A stretch of DNA of 64,000 bases from Candidatus Poribacteria bacterium (GCA_022825825.1 JAJDWA010000058.1:123778-187777); one strand, 5' to 3'. Positions 10,185 to 20,179 are shown, counted from the stretch's first letter. Numbers and translations: made by a program. Notes: generated by a model from the letters alone, not told the origin.

Positions 10185-11714
10185 TTACCCGCGAAGCAAT
10201 TGCATCTGCTGGTTGTCAAAATGGCGTTCCGACTTCTGGGTTGGACGGATACGCCACGCTTCTGGTAATCGGACGAGGGTGTTGATAATATCTGGATTCT
10301 GAAAATATGCATCATCTATTTGCCAGAATTGAAGGCGAGGGTAGGTTTTATTGTTATGTTCAAAAGTGCCCATATTCTGTGCCTCTTGTCGCATTTTCGC
10401 AGTGACAGGTTCAATAGTGATAAAAATGCCGACTTCTGCTTTGTGCTGATCCATAACATGACAGAAGGCACGTACTTGTGTCATTGTAGGTTTACCGGCT
10501 TTGACTTCGGCAAGGATACGCGAATCCGATTCTTTCATCTGTTGCGGGTCCCATAACGTTAAGTGTCCAACACCATCAAGGCCTCCATCACCCGCATCTT
10601 TTGTCGGTTTTAGTCCAAGTCGTGTTACCGCCCAATTTGAGAAGTCGTGATATTTGCGTTTGTCCCCTTCTTTTAACAACTTTCGGACTTCCTGCATGTT
10701 TGTCGGATAACCTTCAATTTGGTAGTCAATAGATGGTTTTAATCCGTGTCGGTCTGCCATCCGTTCCCGCATCGGGTCCAATGCAAGGATTGTTATGTCA
10801 ATCCCGATCCAATATCGGTTGAGGGTGTGTGCGGCGTCAATCGTTGTGCCACACCCGCAGAACGGATCAAGGACGATTTCGCCTTCGTTACTGGAGGCTT
10901 TTATCATACGTTCGTAAAGGACACGAGGCTTTTGTGTAGGATAACCGAGACGTTCTACAGAAGTTGAATTTTGTTGAAAAGACATTATGTCTGACCAAAC
11001 ATCTGTTAAAGCAACACCTTTTGTTTCGTCAAGATATTGGCGAACCTTATTTGGTCTATCATCCCGAAAATGTCTACCTTGTTCATCAACTTTCCTGAAT
11101 CGTTTAATATATTCAGGTTTATGTGGTTGAAAAATTTTGTTGAATACAAAGGAATCCTTATTTTTTACATAATAGAGAATGACATCATGTCCTCGGACAA
11201 AACCGTTTACAGCACTCTTGTAACCCGAAGATGTATTCAAATTCCAAATTATTTCTCTCCTAAAATTGTCTACTCCAAAAACTGCGTCCATCACGCCTTT
11301 AAGATAATGGCTTGCAGTTGGGTCACAATGCAAATAGATACTACCATTTTTGGCAAGGATCCGGTGCATTTCGGCAAGACGCGCTCCCATGAATGCAAGG
11401 TATGCCCGCATCGCACCTTTGTTACCGGTAACTATGTTTTGCAACACCATGTCGTATCCTTTGAGGCAAGTATCCAATGCTTTGTATGTGTCACTGGAAA
11501 TTGCGCGTGATTCGATATCTGCACGAGAGTCTTGTGCGGCGGTGTCCCAGGTCCAGGTATCCGTAAATGCTTTCTTTTGTGCCAGAGAATCACTGAGAAA
11601 TGTATTATAGTCGCGTCCGCTGTTGAAGGGTGGGTCGGTGCAGATTAGGTGGACGCGTTCGTCATCCATTTCTCTTAGGATTTGTAGGTTATCGCCGAAG
11701 TAAAGTTTGTTCAT
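10185..11714 (-). CDS. DNA methyltransferase fused to Mrr-like PD-(D/E)xK nuclease domain
   Basis: A 509-residue two-domain protein. Residues 1-335 form an amino (N6-adenine or N4-cytosine) DNA methyltransferase of beta order: motif IV DPPF at 27-30 comes before YPTQKP at 258-263 and motif I DPFCGCGTT at 283-291. Residues about 350-470 look like an Mrr-type restriction endonuclease: GGLDG (D380), then EVKAGK (E403, K405), matching the D...ExK catalytic pattern. The protein could modify and cut DNA as one chain, like a single-polypeptide restriction-modification enzyme. The ATG at 11714 is supported by the second, truncated copy of this 5' end at 12463-12530. The recognition site cannot be read from the sequence. 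It lies in a group with an FRG-TPR gene and an XRE/ImmA pair. Confidence 0.8.
   Translation of the reverse strand: MNKLYFGDNLQILREMDDERVHLICTDPPFNSGRDYNTFLSDSLAQKKAFTDTWTWDTAAQDSRADIESRAISSDTYKALDTCLKGYDMVLQNIVTGNKGAMRAYLAFMGARLAEMHRILAKNGSIYLHCDPTASHYLKGVMDAVFGVDNFRREIIWNLNTSSGYKSAVNGFVRGHDVILYYVKNKDSFVFNKIFQPHKPEYIKRFRKVDEQGRHFRDDRPNKVRQYLDETKGVALTDVWSDIMSFQQNSTSVERLGYPTQKPRVLYERMIKASSNEGEIVLDPFCGCGTTIDAAHTLNRYWIGIDITILALDPMRERMADRHGLKPSIDYQIEGYPTNMQEVRKLLKEGDKRKYHDFSNWAVTRLGLKPTKDAGDGGLDGVGHLTLWDPQQMKESDSRILAEVKAGKPTMTQVRAFCHVMDQHKAEVGIFITIEPVTAKMRQEAQNMGTFEHNNKTYPRLQFWQIDDAYFQNPDIINTLVRLPEAWRIRPTQKSERHFDNQQMQLLRG
11647..11714 (-). repeat. 68-bp direct repeat, copy 1 (5' end of the methyltransferase gene)
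   Basis: Matches 12463-12530 with 5 differences over 68 bases by eye. It encodes the first 22 residues of the intact methyltransferase. The two copies bracket the IS remnant and the small membrane gene. Confidence 0.85.
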
Positions 11715-11740
11715 GTAGAGTCAATCCTTTGGAAACTATA

Positions 11741-11843
11741 TGAAGTGCCATCGATTTTTTAGGCCAGAATTCAGTTATAGTTAAGACAAGTTTTGTTCAA
11801 ATTCAATCAGTGTCAAATACCCTAACGCCGAGTGAGGGCGTTT
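11741..11843 (-). mobile_element. IS3/IS481-type transposase 3'-end remnant, copy A
   Basis: Read on the minus strand, this encodes KRPHSALGYLTLIEFEQNLS then a stop. This is the characteristic C-terminus of IS3-family (or IS481) transposases. About 60 bases of IS tail follow, ending in GATGGCACTTCA. The same tail ends copies B (19027-19131) and C (63390-63494), so the element terminus is at 11741. The rest of the IS is missing. Confidence 0.75.
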
Positions 11844-11894
11844 GTGATGATACTATATTTGGCACTATTTTGCAATCTTTTTTACAAATTATGC

Positions 11895-11922
11895 TTGATA
11901 TTCACAATAATAGCGGTATAAT
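11895..11922 (+). promoter_or_regulatory. Sigma70-type promoter
   Basis: TTGATA, 16-base spacer, TATAAT, located 32 bases upstream of the ATG of the small membrane gene at 11955. Confidence 0.6.
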
Positions 11923-11954
11923 CATGTGAACGGTGCTAAAGCGGTAATTAAGTT

Positions 11955-12308
11955 ATGAGATTTTTGCGCTCAATTTGGAAAGAACATAGAACTGGAATCA
12001 CGTTTTTTAGTGGGGCATTACTTTCGTTATTATATGGTAGTTCACATTTTCTATGGAGAGAAAACAGGTCTTTTTATGACATAATAGAACTAACATCACT
12101 ATTTATTCCAGTTGCCGCCGCAATTGTAACATTTATAGCAGGAGGAATTGACATGGCTTTATGGTTTTCTGACAATGAGAGAAATCGATTAAAAAAAGAA
12201 AACAGACGTATTAAAAAACAGATAAAAAAACTAAAGGGGGAAAACAAAGAGCTTAAAAATCAGTTATCTTCGAAAACAAAAATTGAGAGTAAATCAAATG
12301 ATAAATAG
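11955..12308 (+). CDS. Small membrane protein with C-terminal coiled coil
   Basis: 117 residues. Two hydrophobic helices (about 15-33 and 47-66) are followed by a strongly basic, heptad-like tail from about 72 to 108 (repeats such as RLKKENRRIKKQIKKLKGEN). It has its own promoter-like sequence and is opposite in strand to the genes on both sides. It is very AT-rich with many AAA codons. It lies between two copies of the 5' end of the methyltransferase gene, next to an IS remnant, so it may have arrived with that insertion. No family is recognised. The architecture (membrane anchor plus coiled coil) parallels the small gene at 20275. Confidence 0.6.
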   Translation: MRFLRSIWKEHRTGITFFSGALLSLLYGSSHFLWRENRSFYDIIELTSLFIPVAAAIVTFIAGGIDMALWFSDNERNRLKKENRRIKKQIKKLKGENKELKNQLSSKTKIESKSNDK

Positions 12309-12434
12309 TAATGGTGTTCATTTACTGTTGTTTTATCTCTAAAAACCAAGTACCACCTATAAGATTTTAGACATGCAAACGTCATTTTTAATAGAGAACA
12401 GTTCGTTATAGGTGAAATATTGTCCAGCAAACTG

Positions 12435-12530
12435 TCAGTTTACGGAGTTTAGCTGATATATCAGGTGGACGCGTTCATCATCCATTTCTCGTAGGATTTG
12501 TAGGTTATCGCCGAAATAGTGTTTGTTCAT
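12435..12530 (-). pseudogene. Truncated 5' copy of the methyltransferase gene
   Basis: The ATG at 12530 overlaps the stop of the FRG-TPR gene (ATGA) and opens a 31-codon frame. Its first 24 residues match the intact methyltransferase N-terminus with a single substitution (MNKHYFGDNLQ against MNKLYFGDNLQ). Homology ends after HLI, just before the DPPF motif, and a stop follows 7 codons later. The ATGA coupling suggests that a full methyltransferase gene once followed the FRG-TPR gene directly. The segment 12309-12434 holds no gene. Confidence 0.85.
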
Positions 12531-14374
12531 TGCGATTCTCCGCTGCGTGATTTAAGCTCATCAAGTTGTATTGTGATTTCCATTATAAGATTCGCATTTT
12601 CAGTCTGTTCTGCTAATTGCAATGCCATTTGGAAATCTTGCTGAGCTTCGCTGAGTTGGCCCAATTCAGACTCTGCAAGACCACGCAACAGATAAGCAGG
12701 TACATCATCAGGATTAAGACGAATCACTTCATTGCAATCGACAATTGTCTCATCATATTGTCGTAGTTCAAACCTTGCGAGGCCACGTAACTGATAGGTG
12801 GCGGCGTCATGAGGGTTTAGCCGGACTGCTTCGTCAAAATCAGAAATTGCCTCTCCATATCGTTCCAGTTTAGACTTTGAATTACCACGCCTTTCATAAA
12901 GGTTGGCATCTTCAGATTTCAGGCGAATTGCCTCGTCATAATCGGCAATCGCTTCCTCATATCGCCCTAACGCGGAATTGGCATTGCCTCGATTATTATA
13001 GGCATCCATATTATCTGGATTTAGCCGGATCGCCTCGTCATAGTCATTCATCGCTTCCTCATGCATCCCAAGTGCGGATTTTGCGGCACCTCGATTATTA
13101 TAGACATCCATATTATCTGGATTTAGCCGGATCGCCTCGTTATAATCGTCAATCGCTTCCTCATATCGTCCCAGTTCATACTTTTCAACGCCTCGATTGT
13201 AATAAGTGTTTGCATAATCTGGGTTTAGTCGAATTGCTTCGTCATAATTGTCAATCGCTTCCTCATATTGGCCCAGTTCAGCTTTCGCTACACCTCGATT
13301 ATTGTAAGCAATACCAAAATCGGGTATTAGACGAATCAGCTCGTTATAATCGTCAATCGCTTCCTCATATTGGCCCAGTTCAGCTTTCGCTGCACCCCGG
13401 TTATTATATACTCCTACATTATTAGGGTCCAGGCGAATTACCTCGTCATAGTCTTTTATAGCGAGGTCGTACTTACTCATAGTGTCATAAACAAAAGCAC
13501 GTGCTAAGTACAAATGACTAAGAAGTTGATCACCAGGTTTTAGTAATATGCCTTTGGAGTAATAGTCAATCGCTTCATCAATCTTGCCTTCTCGGTACGC
13601 GTCAAGACCACGCTGAAGGTAATATTGCGGATCTGGCTCAATATATGTTTTATTTTGGGCACGTTGACTCGCGAAACCATCAAAGTCAGGAAATAGAATT
13701 CCTTCAGTAATACCCGCTAACTTTTCCAAAGAATTTCGGATATCTTGCTTGCTGTTTTTAAAGATTAAGCATTCCGCTGCCGATTCAATTTCAGCACCGC
13801 CAAATAAGAAAATGGATTGCTGCGCGAGCATGCGGCTGTTTTGGTTTTGGTATTTAGGCTGCCACTGATACAGTTGGTACCTATTGTTTTTATCGCGCAG
13901 AAAAAAATAATCAATATTTTCTTTTTCTGCCAATTTCGAGGTAACTGGCTGGAATGTGATTTGAGAGCTGATATCCACAGCATATATTTTGCCATTTTCG
14001 GACCCACGGGAACCTTCTCGACAGGCCATCCAGAGCGCGACCAAAGGATTTTTTGTAAAGTCTATTAAACAGGTAGCTGCTCCGCGATGCTGAAGTTCTG
14101 CAAGTAAATCCAAATCCTCCATGTCTCCGCCGTGTCCTTGACGACGTGCATCTTCAAGGATTTCCTCATTGATTTCGAGGAGTTTCTCAGGGGTGCCATC
14201 TTCTTGCTTCTTGAAGTTGCCGTCTTTGTCCTTCAGACGACGGTAAGTAGAAGCTTCGATCTGGTATTCTTCGTTTGAAACACCCCGGAATACATACTCC
14301 CCATCATTGAATTGTTCTGCCCATTCTATAAAACTTTTCAGCGTTCCAACACGTTTTGATTCTTTTTCCGCCAT
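12527..14374 (-). CDS. FRG-domain protein with about ten TPR repeats
   Basis: 615 residues. The N-terminal FRG domain (about 8-230) shows the YVFRG signature at 27-31 and the second hallmark LQHRGAATCLIDFTKNPLVA. From about residue 255 there are about ten 34-residue tetratricopeptide repeats of the form YNNRGxAKxELGQYEEAIDDYNEAIRLNPD. FRG domains occur in bacterial defence and toxin-like proteins; their biochemical activity is not settled. TPRs mediate protein binding. The original operon partner seems to have been the methyltransferase, whose truncated copy overlaps this stop codon. A divergent XRE/ImmA pair lies upstream. The near-identical repeats at the DNA level (12640-13560) make the region prone to recombination. 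Confidence 0.8.
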   Translation of the reverse strand: MAEKESKRVGTLKSFIEWAEQFNDGEYVFRGVSNEEYQIEASTYRRLKDKDGNFKKQEDGTPEKLLEINEEILEDARRQGHGGDMEDLDLLAELQHRGAATCLIDFTKNPLVALWMACREGSRGSENGKIYAVDISSQITFQPVTSKLAEKENIDYFFLRDKNNRYQLYQWQPKYQNQNSRMLAQQSIFLFGGAEIESAAECLIFKNSKQDIRNSLEKLAGITEGILFPDFDGFASQRAQNKTYIEPDPQYYLQRGLDAYREGKIDEAIDYYSKGILLKPGDQLLSHLYLARAFVYDTMSKYDLAIKDYDEVIRLDPNNVGVYNNRGAAKAELGQYEEAIDDYNELIRLIPDFGIAYNNRGVAKAELGQYEEAIDNYDEAIRLNPDYANTYYNRGVEKYELGRYEEAIDDYNEAIRLNPDNMDVYNNRGAAKSALGMHEEAMNDYDEAIRLNPDNMDAYNNRGNANSALGRYEEAIADYDEAIRLKSEDANLYERRGNSKSKLERYGEAISDFDEAVRLNPHDAATYQLRGLARFELRQYDETIVDCNEVIRLNPDDVPAYLLRGLAESELGQLSEAQQDFQMALQLAEQTENANLIMEITIQLDELKSRSGESQ

Positions 14375-14419
14375 TTAATCTAAACCTTTCATAAAATTTT
14401 ACGTAAAACATACCATATA

Positions 14420-14448
14420 AGTATATCATATTTTAACAGAAAAGCCAA
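14420..14448 (-). promoter_or_regulatory. Sigma70-type promoter for the FRG-TPR gene
   Basis: On the minus strand: TTGGCT, 17-base spacer, TATACT, 46 bases upstream of the ATG at 14374. The region 14375-14650 is a very AT-rich divergent control region with no gene. Confidence 0.5.
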
Positions 14449-14518
14449 ATTAATTTTCTCTTTATCAGACAGAAAATGCCACTTCAATTTCGTTTTGAAA
14501 AAATAGGACAAAAAAAGT

Positions 14519-14547
14519 TTGCATTTAATTAAGTTTTGTGTTAAACT
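14519..14547 (+). promoter_or_regulatory. Possible promoter for the XRE/ImmA pair
   Basis: TTGCAT, 17-base spacer, TAAACT, about 100 bases upstream of the XRE start. Weak match in AT-rich DNA. Confidence 0.35.
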
Positions 14548-14572
14548 ATATTTCACGTTCTTATTGGAATTC

Positions 14573-14589
14573 ATTTCTTGTAAAGAAAT
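14573..14589. promoter_or_regulatory. Candidate XRE operator palindrome
   Basis: ATTTCTT-GTA-AAGAAAT, a perfect inverted repeat with 7-base arms, lies between the possible promoter and the XRE start codon. Its position suits autoregulation by the XRE protein. This is inference only. Confidence 0.35.
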
Positions 14590-14650
14590 TTTGTATCAGA
14601 ATCTTCTAAATTATGCTTTTTTATTTTAAACTAATGATAAGGAGTTACTT

Positions 14651-15019
14651 ATGAGTGAAGAAGTTGTCTCACGTATAAAACAACGTCGGCGTGAACTAAA
14701 AATGACGCAAACTGAATTAGCAAAAGCAGCAAATTTGACGCCTGCAGCTATTTCTCAATTTGAGTCGGGAACCCGAAAACCCTCTTTTAATACACTTTCC
14801 AGCTTGTCTGATGCCTTGAAGGTGACAACAGATTATCTGCTTGGTAAAAAAGATAGAGGTTATGATGACTTATTGGCTGATCCGAGGGTCAATGTAATGT
14901 TCAGGGGAATGATGGATTTTACGGAAAAAGATAAAGATACGCTTTATGAATTCTATAAATTCCTCAAGACACAAGCGGAAACAGATACACCAAGTGAAGG
15001 TTCCGCTGATGCTGAATAA
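14651..15019 (+). CDS. XRE-family HTH transcriptional regulator
   Basis: 122 residues. The helix-turn-helix covers about residues 5-62 (RRRELKMTQTELAKAANLTP, then AAISQFESGTRKPS), a classic Cro/C1 domain. A short C-terminal region follows with helices and an acidic tail. AAGGAG lies about 6 bases before the ATG. The next gene encodes an ImmA/IrrE peptidase and overlaps this gene's end by 11 bases, a common pairing in which the peptidase inactivates the repressor on a stress signal. It lies divergently from the FRG-TPR gene, so it could control both directions, like the controller protein of a restriction-modification system. Confidence 0.9.
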   Translation: MSEEVVSRIKQRRRELKMTQTELAKAANLTPAAISQFESGTRKPSFNTLSSLSDALKVTTDYLLGKKDRGYDDLLADPRVNVMFRGMMDFTEKDKDTLYEFYKFLKTQAETDTPSEGSADAE

Positions 15020-15878
15020 TCGGTTGCGATATGCGAAGGGCAGCCCCGCTGCGGCAGCGTGGGGCATCCTTCGTGACCTTAAAGTCCAAAACTTTCCGAT
15101 TGATCCGAGACAAATTGCGACAAAACTCGGTATTGTAATTTGGGAACGTGAACTTCCCGGCACTTGTGACGGTTGCCTGATGCGAGTTGGGGACGCGTGG
15201 GGTATTCTTATCAACGCGCGTATCCGCTCAGAGTCTCGGCGAAATTTCACCATTGCACATGAAATCGGTCACTATATGTTAGAGCGCGATACTGTCGATT
15301 CTTGTTCACTGGATGAACGATTGAATTTCATGATTGCAGAACCGGGTGAAGACACAGAACAGGGAAAGTCTAATAAACAGGCATATCTACAAAGTGAACA
15401 GCGAGCGAATCAATTTGCTGCTGAGTTGCTAATGCCTACCCCTATCTTTTCGGCGGATTCATCTTCACAGGCACAAGTAGGATTACCAGCGATTGCTGCG
15501 CTTGCTTCACAGTACGGCACGTCTTTGACGAGCACAGGTATTCATTACACAAGGTTGTCCAAATTTATCTGTGCGATTGTGTTTTCGGAAGAAGGAGTCA
15601 TCCGTTACTTCGCATATTCCGATGCGTTTCGTGAGAACAAGGATTGCTACCTGGTGAGCGGACAACCGCTTCATCCGAAGGCATTAGCGTCCCAGTTTAC
15701 TAACAGGGCAAACGTTGGTGAGTTAACGGGTGAAGTGCCGCTAAATTATTGGTGCAAACCGAAAGAATCTCGAAAAAATGGAGATAATTCGGAGAGGACA
15801 AACTTTAAGATTTTTGAACATTCACGGCGAATCCCGAGCACAAAACAGGTGATAACTTTTCTCCATCTACCGTGTTGA
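15009..15878 (+). CDS. ImmA/IrrE-family metallopeptidase (DUF955)
   Basis: 289 residues from the ATG at 15009, which overlaps the XRE stop and has GAAGG upstream. The zinc motif HEIGHYM (H84, E85, H88) and a later SEQRANQFAAELLMP helix supplying the third ligand region are characteristic of COG2856 peptidases, which cleave a partner XRE repressor. A longer frame opens at 14946 but lies inside the XRE gene and adds unconserved residues. The C-terminal third is less conserved and has no recognised domain. It is most likely translated together with the XRE regulator. Confidence 0.88.
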   Translation: MLNNRLRYAKGSPAAAAWGILRDLKVQNFPIDPRQIATKLGIVIWERELPGTCDGCLMRVGDAWGILINARIRSESRRNFTIAHEIGHYMLERDTVDSCSLDERLNFMIAEPGEDTEQGKSNKQAYLQSEQRANQFAAELLMPTPIFSADSSSQAQVGLPAIAALASQYGTSLTSTGIHYTRLSKFICAIVFSEEGVIRYFAYSDAFRENKDCYLVSGQPLHPKALASQFTNRANVGELTGEVPLNYWCKPKESRKNGDNSERTNFKIFEHSRRIPSTKQVITFLHLPC

Positions 15879-15941
15879 TTTCTCGAAACCGCGATGCGGG
15901 TAGCATGTCTCTTTAGATCAAATTTAACTTTAATTTGAAGA

Positions 15942-16295
15942 CTAATCCGATACAGATTCACTGCGTACAATTTCCGCAACTTGCAAGGCTACATCTGGCA
16001 ATTCTGCAATAACAATATTCCATACAATTTCGAGGTCTACACCAAAATAATGGTGAATAAGTCTATCTCTGACTCCAGCCATACTTTTCCAAGGGACATT
16101 TGGATATCGATCACGAAATTCCATAGAGAGATTTTTAACTGCTTCGCCAATAACTTCAAGATTACGGATTACGGCATCTTGGGTTTTCGTATCGGTCAGA
16201 AATATTTCATATGTCATTCCATTTGTATAGACTTTGATCCGTCGTACGGCCTCTTGAATATCGCTCAGGAATTCTGTATTTGTTCTATTAGACAT
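15942..16295 (-). CDS. hepT: HepT-like HEPN ribonuclease toxin (DUF86)
   Basis: 117 residues from the ATG at 16295. The motif RDRLIHHY (R76, H81, Y83) fits the Rx4HxY signature of HepT toxins, where R and H form the RNase site and the tyrosine is the residue AMPylated by MntA. EAVKNLSMEFRDRYPNVPWK is the usual DUF86 core. A longer frame to 16409 exists but lies inside the antitoxin gene. The start overlaps the mntA 3' end by 8 bases. The gene is the last of a ligA-mntA-hepT series on the minus strand and converges with the ImmA gene. Confidence 0.88.
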   Translation of the reverse strand: MSNRTNTEFLSDIQEAVRRIKVYTNGMTYEIFLTDTKTQDAVIRNLEVIGEAVKNLSMEFRDRYPNVPWKSMAGVRDRLIHHYFGVDLEIVWNIVIAELPDVALQVAEIVRSESVSD

Positions 16296-16595
16296 AGACG
16301 ATACTCTCTCTAATTGACTGAGCAATATGTGGGTGTCGAATATTTTGGAGTGCGTTTTCAGTGAGCAGATCCACCGGTTTCCCAAGAATTTCTTCAAGAT
16401 AGTCCGCAAGTTCCATGAACTTGAAACCTATGGGACGGTCAAATTCAACGATGATATCAACGTCACTTGTTGGGTTAATAGATGTCCCTTTTGCATAAGA
16501 CCCAAACAAACCTATCTTCTTAACGCCATATTCTGAGGCAAGATATTCCGATTTTTCCGACAGAATCTCTGTGATTTTTTCTTTGGTTAATACCA

Positions 16596-16596
<1 letters not shown>
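16288..16596 (-). CDS. mntA: MntA-like nucleotidyltransferase antitoxin
   Basis: 102 residues. The motif FGSYAKG at 31-37 and DVD at 45-47 define a minimal nucleotidyltransferase of the MntA type, which polyAMPylates HepT. The spacing is GSx11DxD, one residue longer than the usual x10. The ATG at 16596 shares its A with the ligA stop (TGATG), so translation is probably coupled to ligA. A TTG one codon upstream is possible but less likely. The partner hepT overlaps downstream. Confidence 0.87.
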
Positions 16597-18860
<2,264 letters not shown>

Positions 18861-18918
18861 ATGTATAAGTAATTATGGATTTACTATATAAACGTATTAT
18901 TCTACGGACAGATTACAT

Positions 18919-18943
18919 AAAAAAAGGCGGAGCAAACTCCGCC
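18919..18943 (-). terminator. Rho-independent terminator
   Basis: Read on the minus strand, the stem GGCGGAG/CTCCGCC with a 4-base loop is followed by seven T residues. It is positioned to end transcription from the gene at 19129-19836 before the ligA region. Confidence 0.75.
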
Positions 18944-19026
18944 GCAGTAATGCTAATAAAATGTCTTCACGAAATCTATAATTCCAAAGACACGTTTTTT
19001 GTTGTCTGAACCAGGTGTCCAACCAA

Positions 19027-19131
19027 AAACGACCTCACTCGTCATTAGATTATTCTACACCTATTAAATTTGAGCAAAAAACTTGTCTTAACTTTTACTA
19101 AATTCTGGCCTAAATAATCGATGGCACTTCA
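19027..19131 (+). mobile_element. IS3/IS481-type transposase 3'-end remnant, copy B
   Basis: On the plus strand it encodes a decayed KRPHSSLDYSTPIKFEQ, with a later frame change, then the shared tail ending GATGGCACTTCA at 19131. It has diverged more than copies A and C. The terminus abuts the gene on the minus strand and supplies that gene's TGA stop. Confidence 0.7.
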
Positions 19132-19836
19132 TTCACCATAATCTTCATTTTCTTGCAGGTTTTCTAACTGAATAATCAGTTGTCCAAGTTGGAATCGGAG
19201 TAGCATATTATAGATTTGCATCAACAAAGTCACTTGTGCTTCAGTAGTCAATTCGCTCACTTGAATGATCTGCATGAACTTCTCTGTTCGTTCTCGAATC
19301 TGTTCAGATTGCGCTATATCAATTGGTTCCAATTGCTTTTTACTTTCTTTGATAAACTGCCAAATCCTGTCCTGAATTTCAAGCATATAATTTTTTGTCA
19401 TCGCTGTACGTGCCTTTTTAGCAGAATCAACCCAGATCGTATTCGCCTTCCAATTTAGCATAAAGGCAATACTATTGACAATCACATCTCGGAGCGTGTC
19501 CTCACCGGAAAGGAGTTCTTCTAAGTTGGTTATGCCTTCTGCTTCTGCTGAAAAGGTGCGAACGCGCGTAAAGTCTTTCAAGTTCGTCAGTATGAACTCG
19601 TTTTCGGTAATAAGATGCCAAAAACTGGCGCTCGTTGAAAGCAGGACCTCAACTTGATTGCTAATCTCGTCCGGCATCTCCGCACGAAGGCAAAAATTGT
19701 GAATACTGTGCAAACGGTTCCGAAATTGTTGCAATCCAGTCGCTGACTGGAATTTCGTGAAACTCGCAACTTGTGGAAGAAGATGTTGACGAATCTGAGT
19801 ACGTAGTTCGTTTATAACGGCTGGTTCAGCGTTCAT
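19129..19836 (-). CDS. Hypothetical helical protein, probably truncated by an IS end
   Basis: 235 residues from the ATG at 19836 (MNAEPAVINELRTQIRQHLL). The protein is almost entirely alpha-helical and hydrophilic, with no recognised motif. The last codons read EDYGE and the TGA stop is formed by the terminal TGAAGTGCC of the IS remnant, so the original C-terminus has probably been lost. An upstream in-frame start at 19899 exists but has no better ribosome site. A terminator follows at 18919. Function unknown. Confidence 0.6.
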   Translation of the reverse strand: MNAEPAVINELRTQIRQHLLPQVASFTKFQSATGLQQFRNRLHSIHNFCLRAEMPDEISNQVEVLLSTSASFWHLITENEFILTNLKDFTRVRTFSAEAEGITNLEELLSGEDTLRDVIVNSIAFMLNWKANTIWVDSAKKARTAMTKNYMLEIQDRIWQFIKESKKQLEPIDIAQSEQIRERTEKFMQIIQVSELTTEAQVTLLMQIYNMLLRFQLGQLIIQLENLQENEDYGE

Positions 19837-19928
19837 AAGTGAAATGCCTTTACAAATGGCTATTTTCAATATGATAACAGATTTATTCACTAATATCAAC
19901 GCAAATTAAAGATGTTTTTGATGGTTAT

Positions 19929-19943
19929 TTAACGTGAGCTCGG
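19929..19943. repeat. Partial end of the TTAACGTGAG repeat
   Basis: TTAACGTGAGCTCGG resembles, with one difference, the terminal repeat of the element at 28569-28750. Confidence 0.45.
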
Positions 19944-20020
19944 TATAAGAGATATTTGGTAAAATATAGACATTCATTTGTAATAGAAAATCCTATTTGG
20001 TGTGCAGAAAGAACACCATT

Positions 20021-20179
20021 ATGGCTACCCTAAAAATTGACTTTGACAAAAGCCCCCTTATCCCAGAGAAATTCCAATCACAGTTGCCAGACATCCGATG
20101 GGGCATGTCCTCTCACGCTTCTGCCTGCGCGTCAATATACAAGGTTTTACACGAACAAATTGGTAGAAATGTTTCGTAG
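20021..20179 (+). pseudogene. Decayed 5' copy of the XPB-like helicase gene
   Basis: Opens with MATLKIDFDKSPLIPEKFQS and QLPDIRW, clearly the same as the N-terminus of the helicase at 20499 (LKIDFDKGTLIL, QSQLPDIRW) with a deletion of about five codons. After about 30 residues the homology fades and the frame stops at 20179, well before any helicase motif. It is a remnant of a 5' duplication. The intact gene starts 478 bases downstream, with the small gene at 20275 in between. Confidence 0.8.

Noticed and set aside
10032..10268. 78-codon plus-strand frame
   Set aside because: Contains a palindromic repeat and overlaps the methyltransferase 3' end.
11037..11510. 157-codon plus-strand frame
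   Set aside because: Complement of the methyltransferase; no homology seen.
12877..13425. 182-codon plus-strand frame with internal repeats (YRHPYYLDLAGSPR)
   Set aside because: Complement of the TPR repeats; periodicity comes from the coding strand, not from a gene or CRISPR array.
12640..13560. About 102-base periodic repeats resembling an array
   Set aside because: They are 34-codon TPR units in frame; no conserved repeat with unique spacers, so not CRISPR.
14389..14574. 61-codon minus-strand frame
   Set aside because: It sits in the AT-rich divergent control region, has no ribosome site and covers the promoters.
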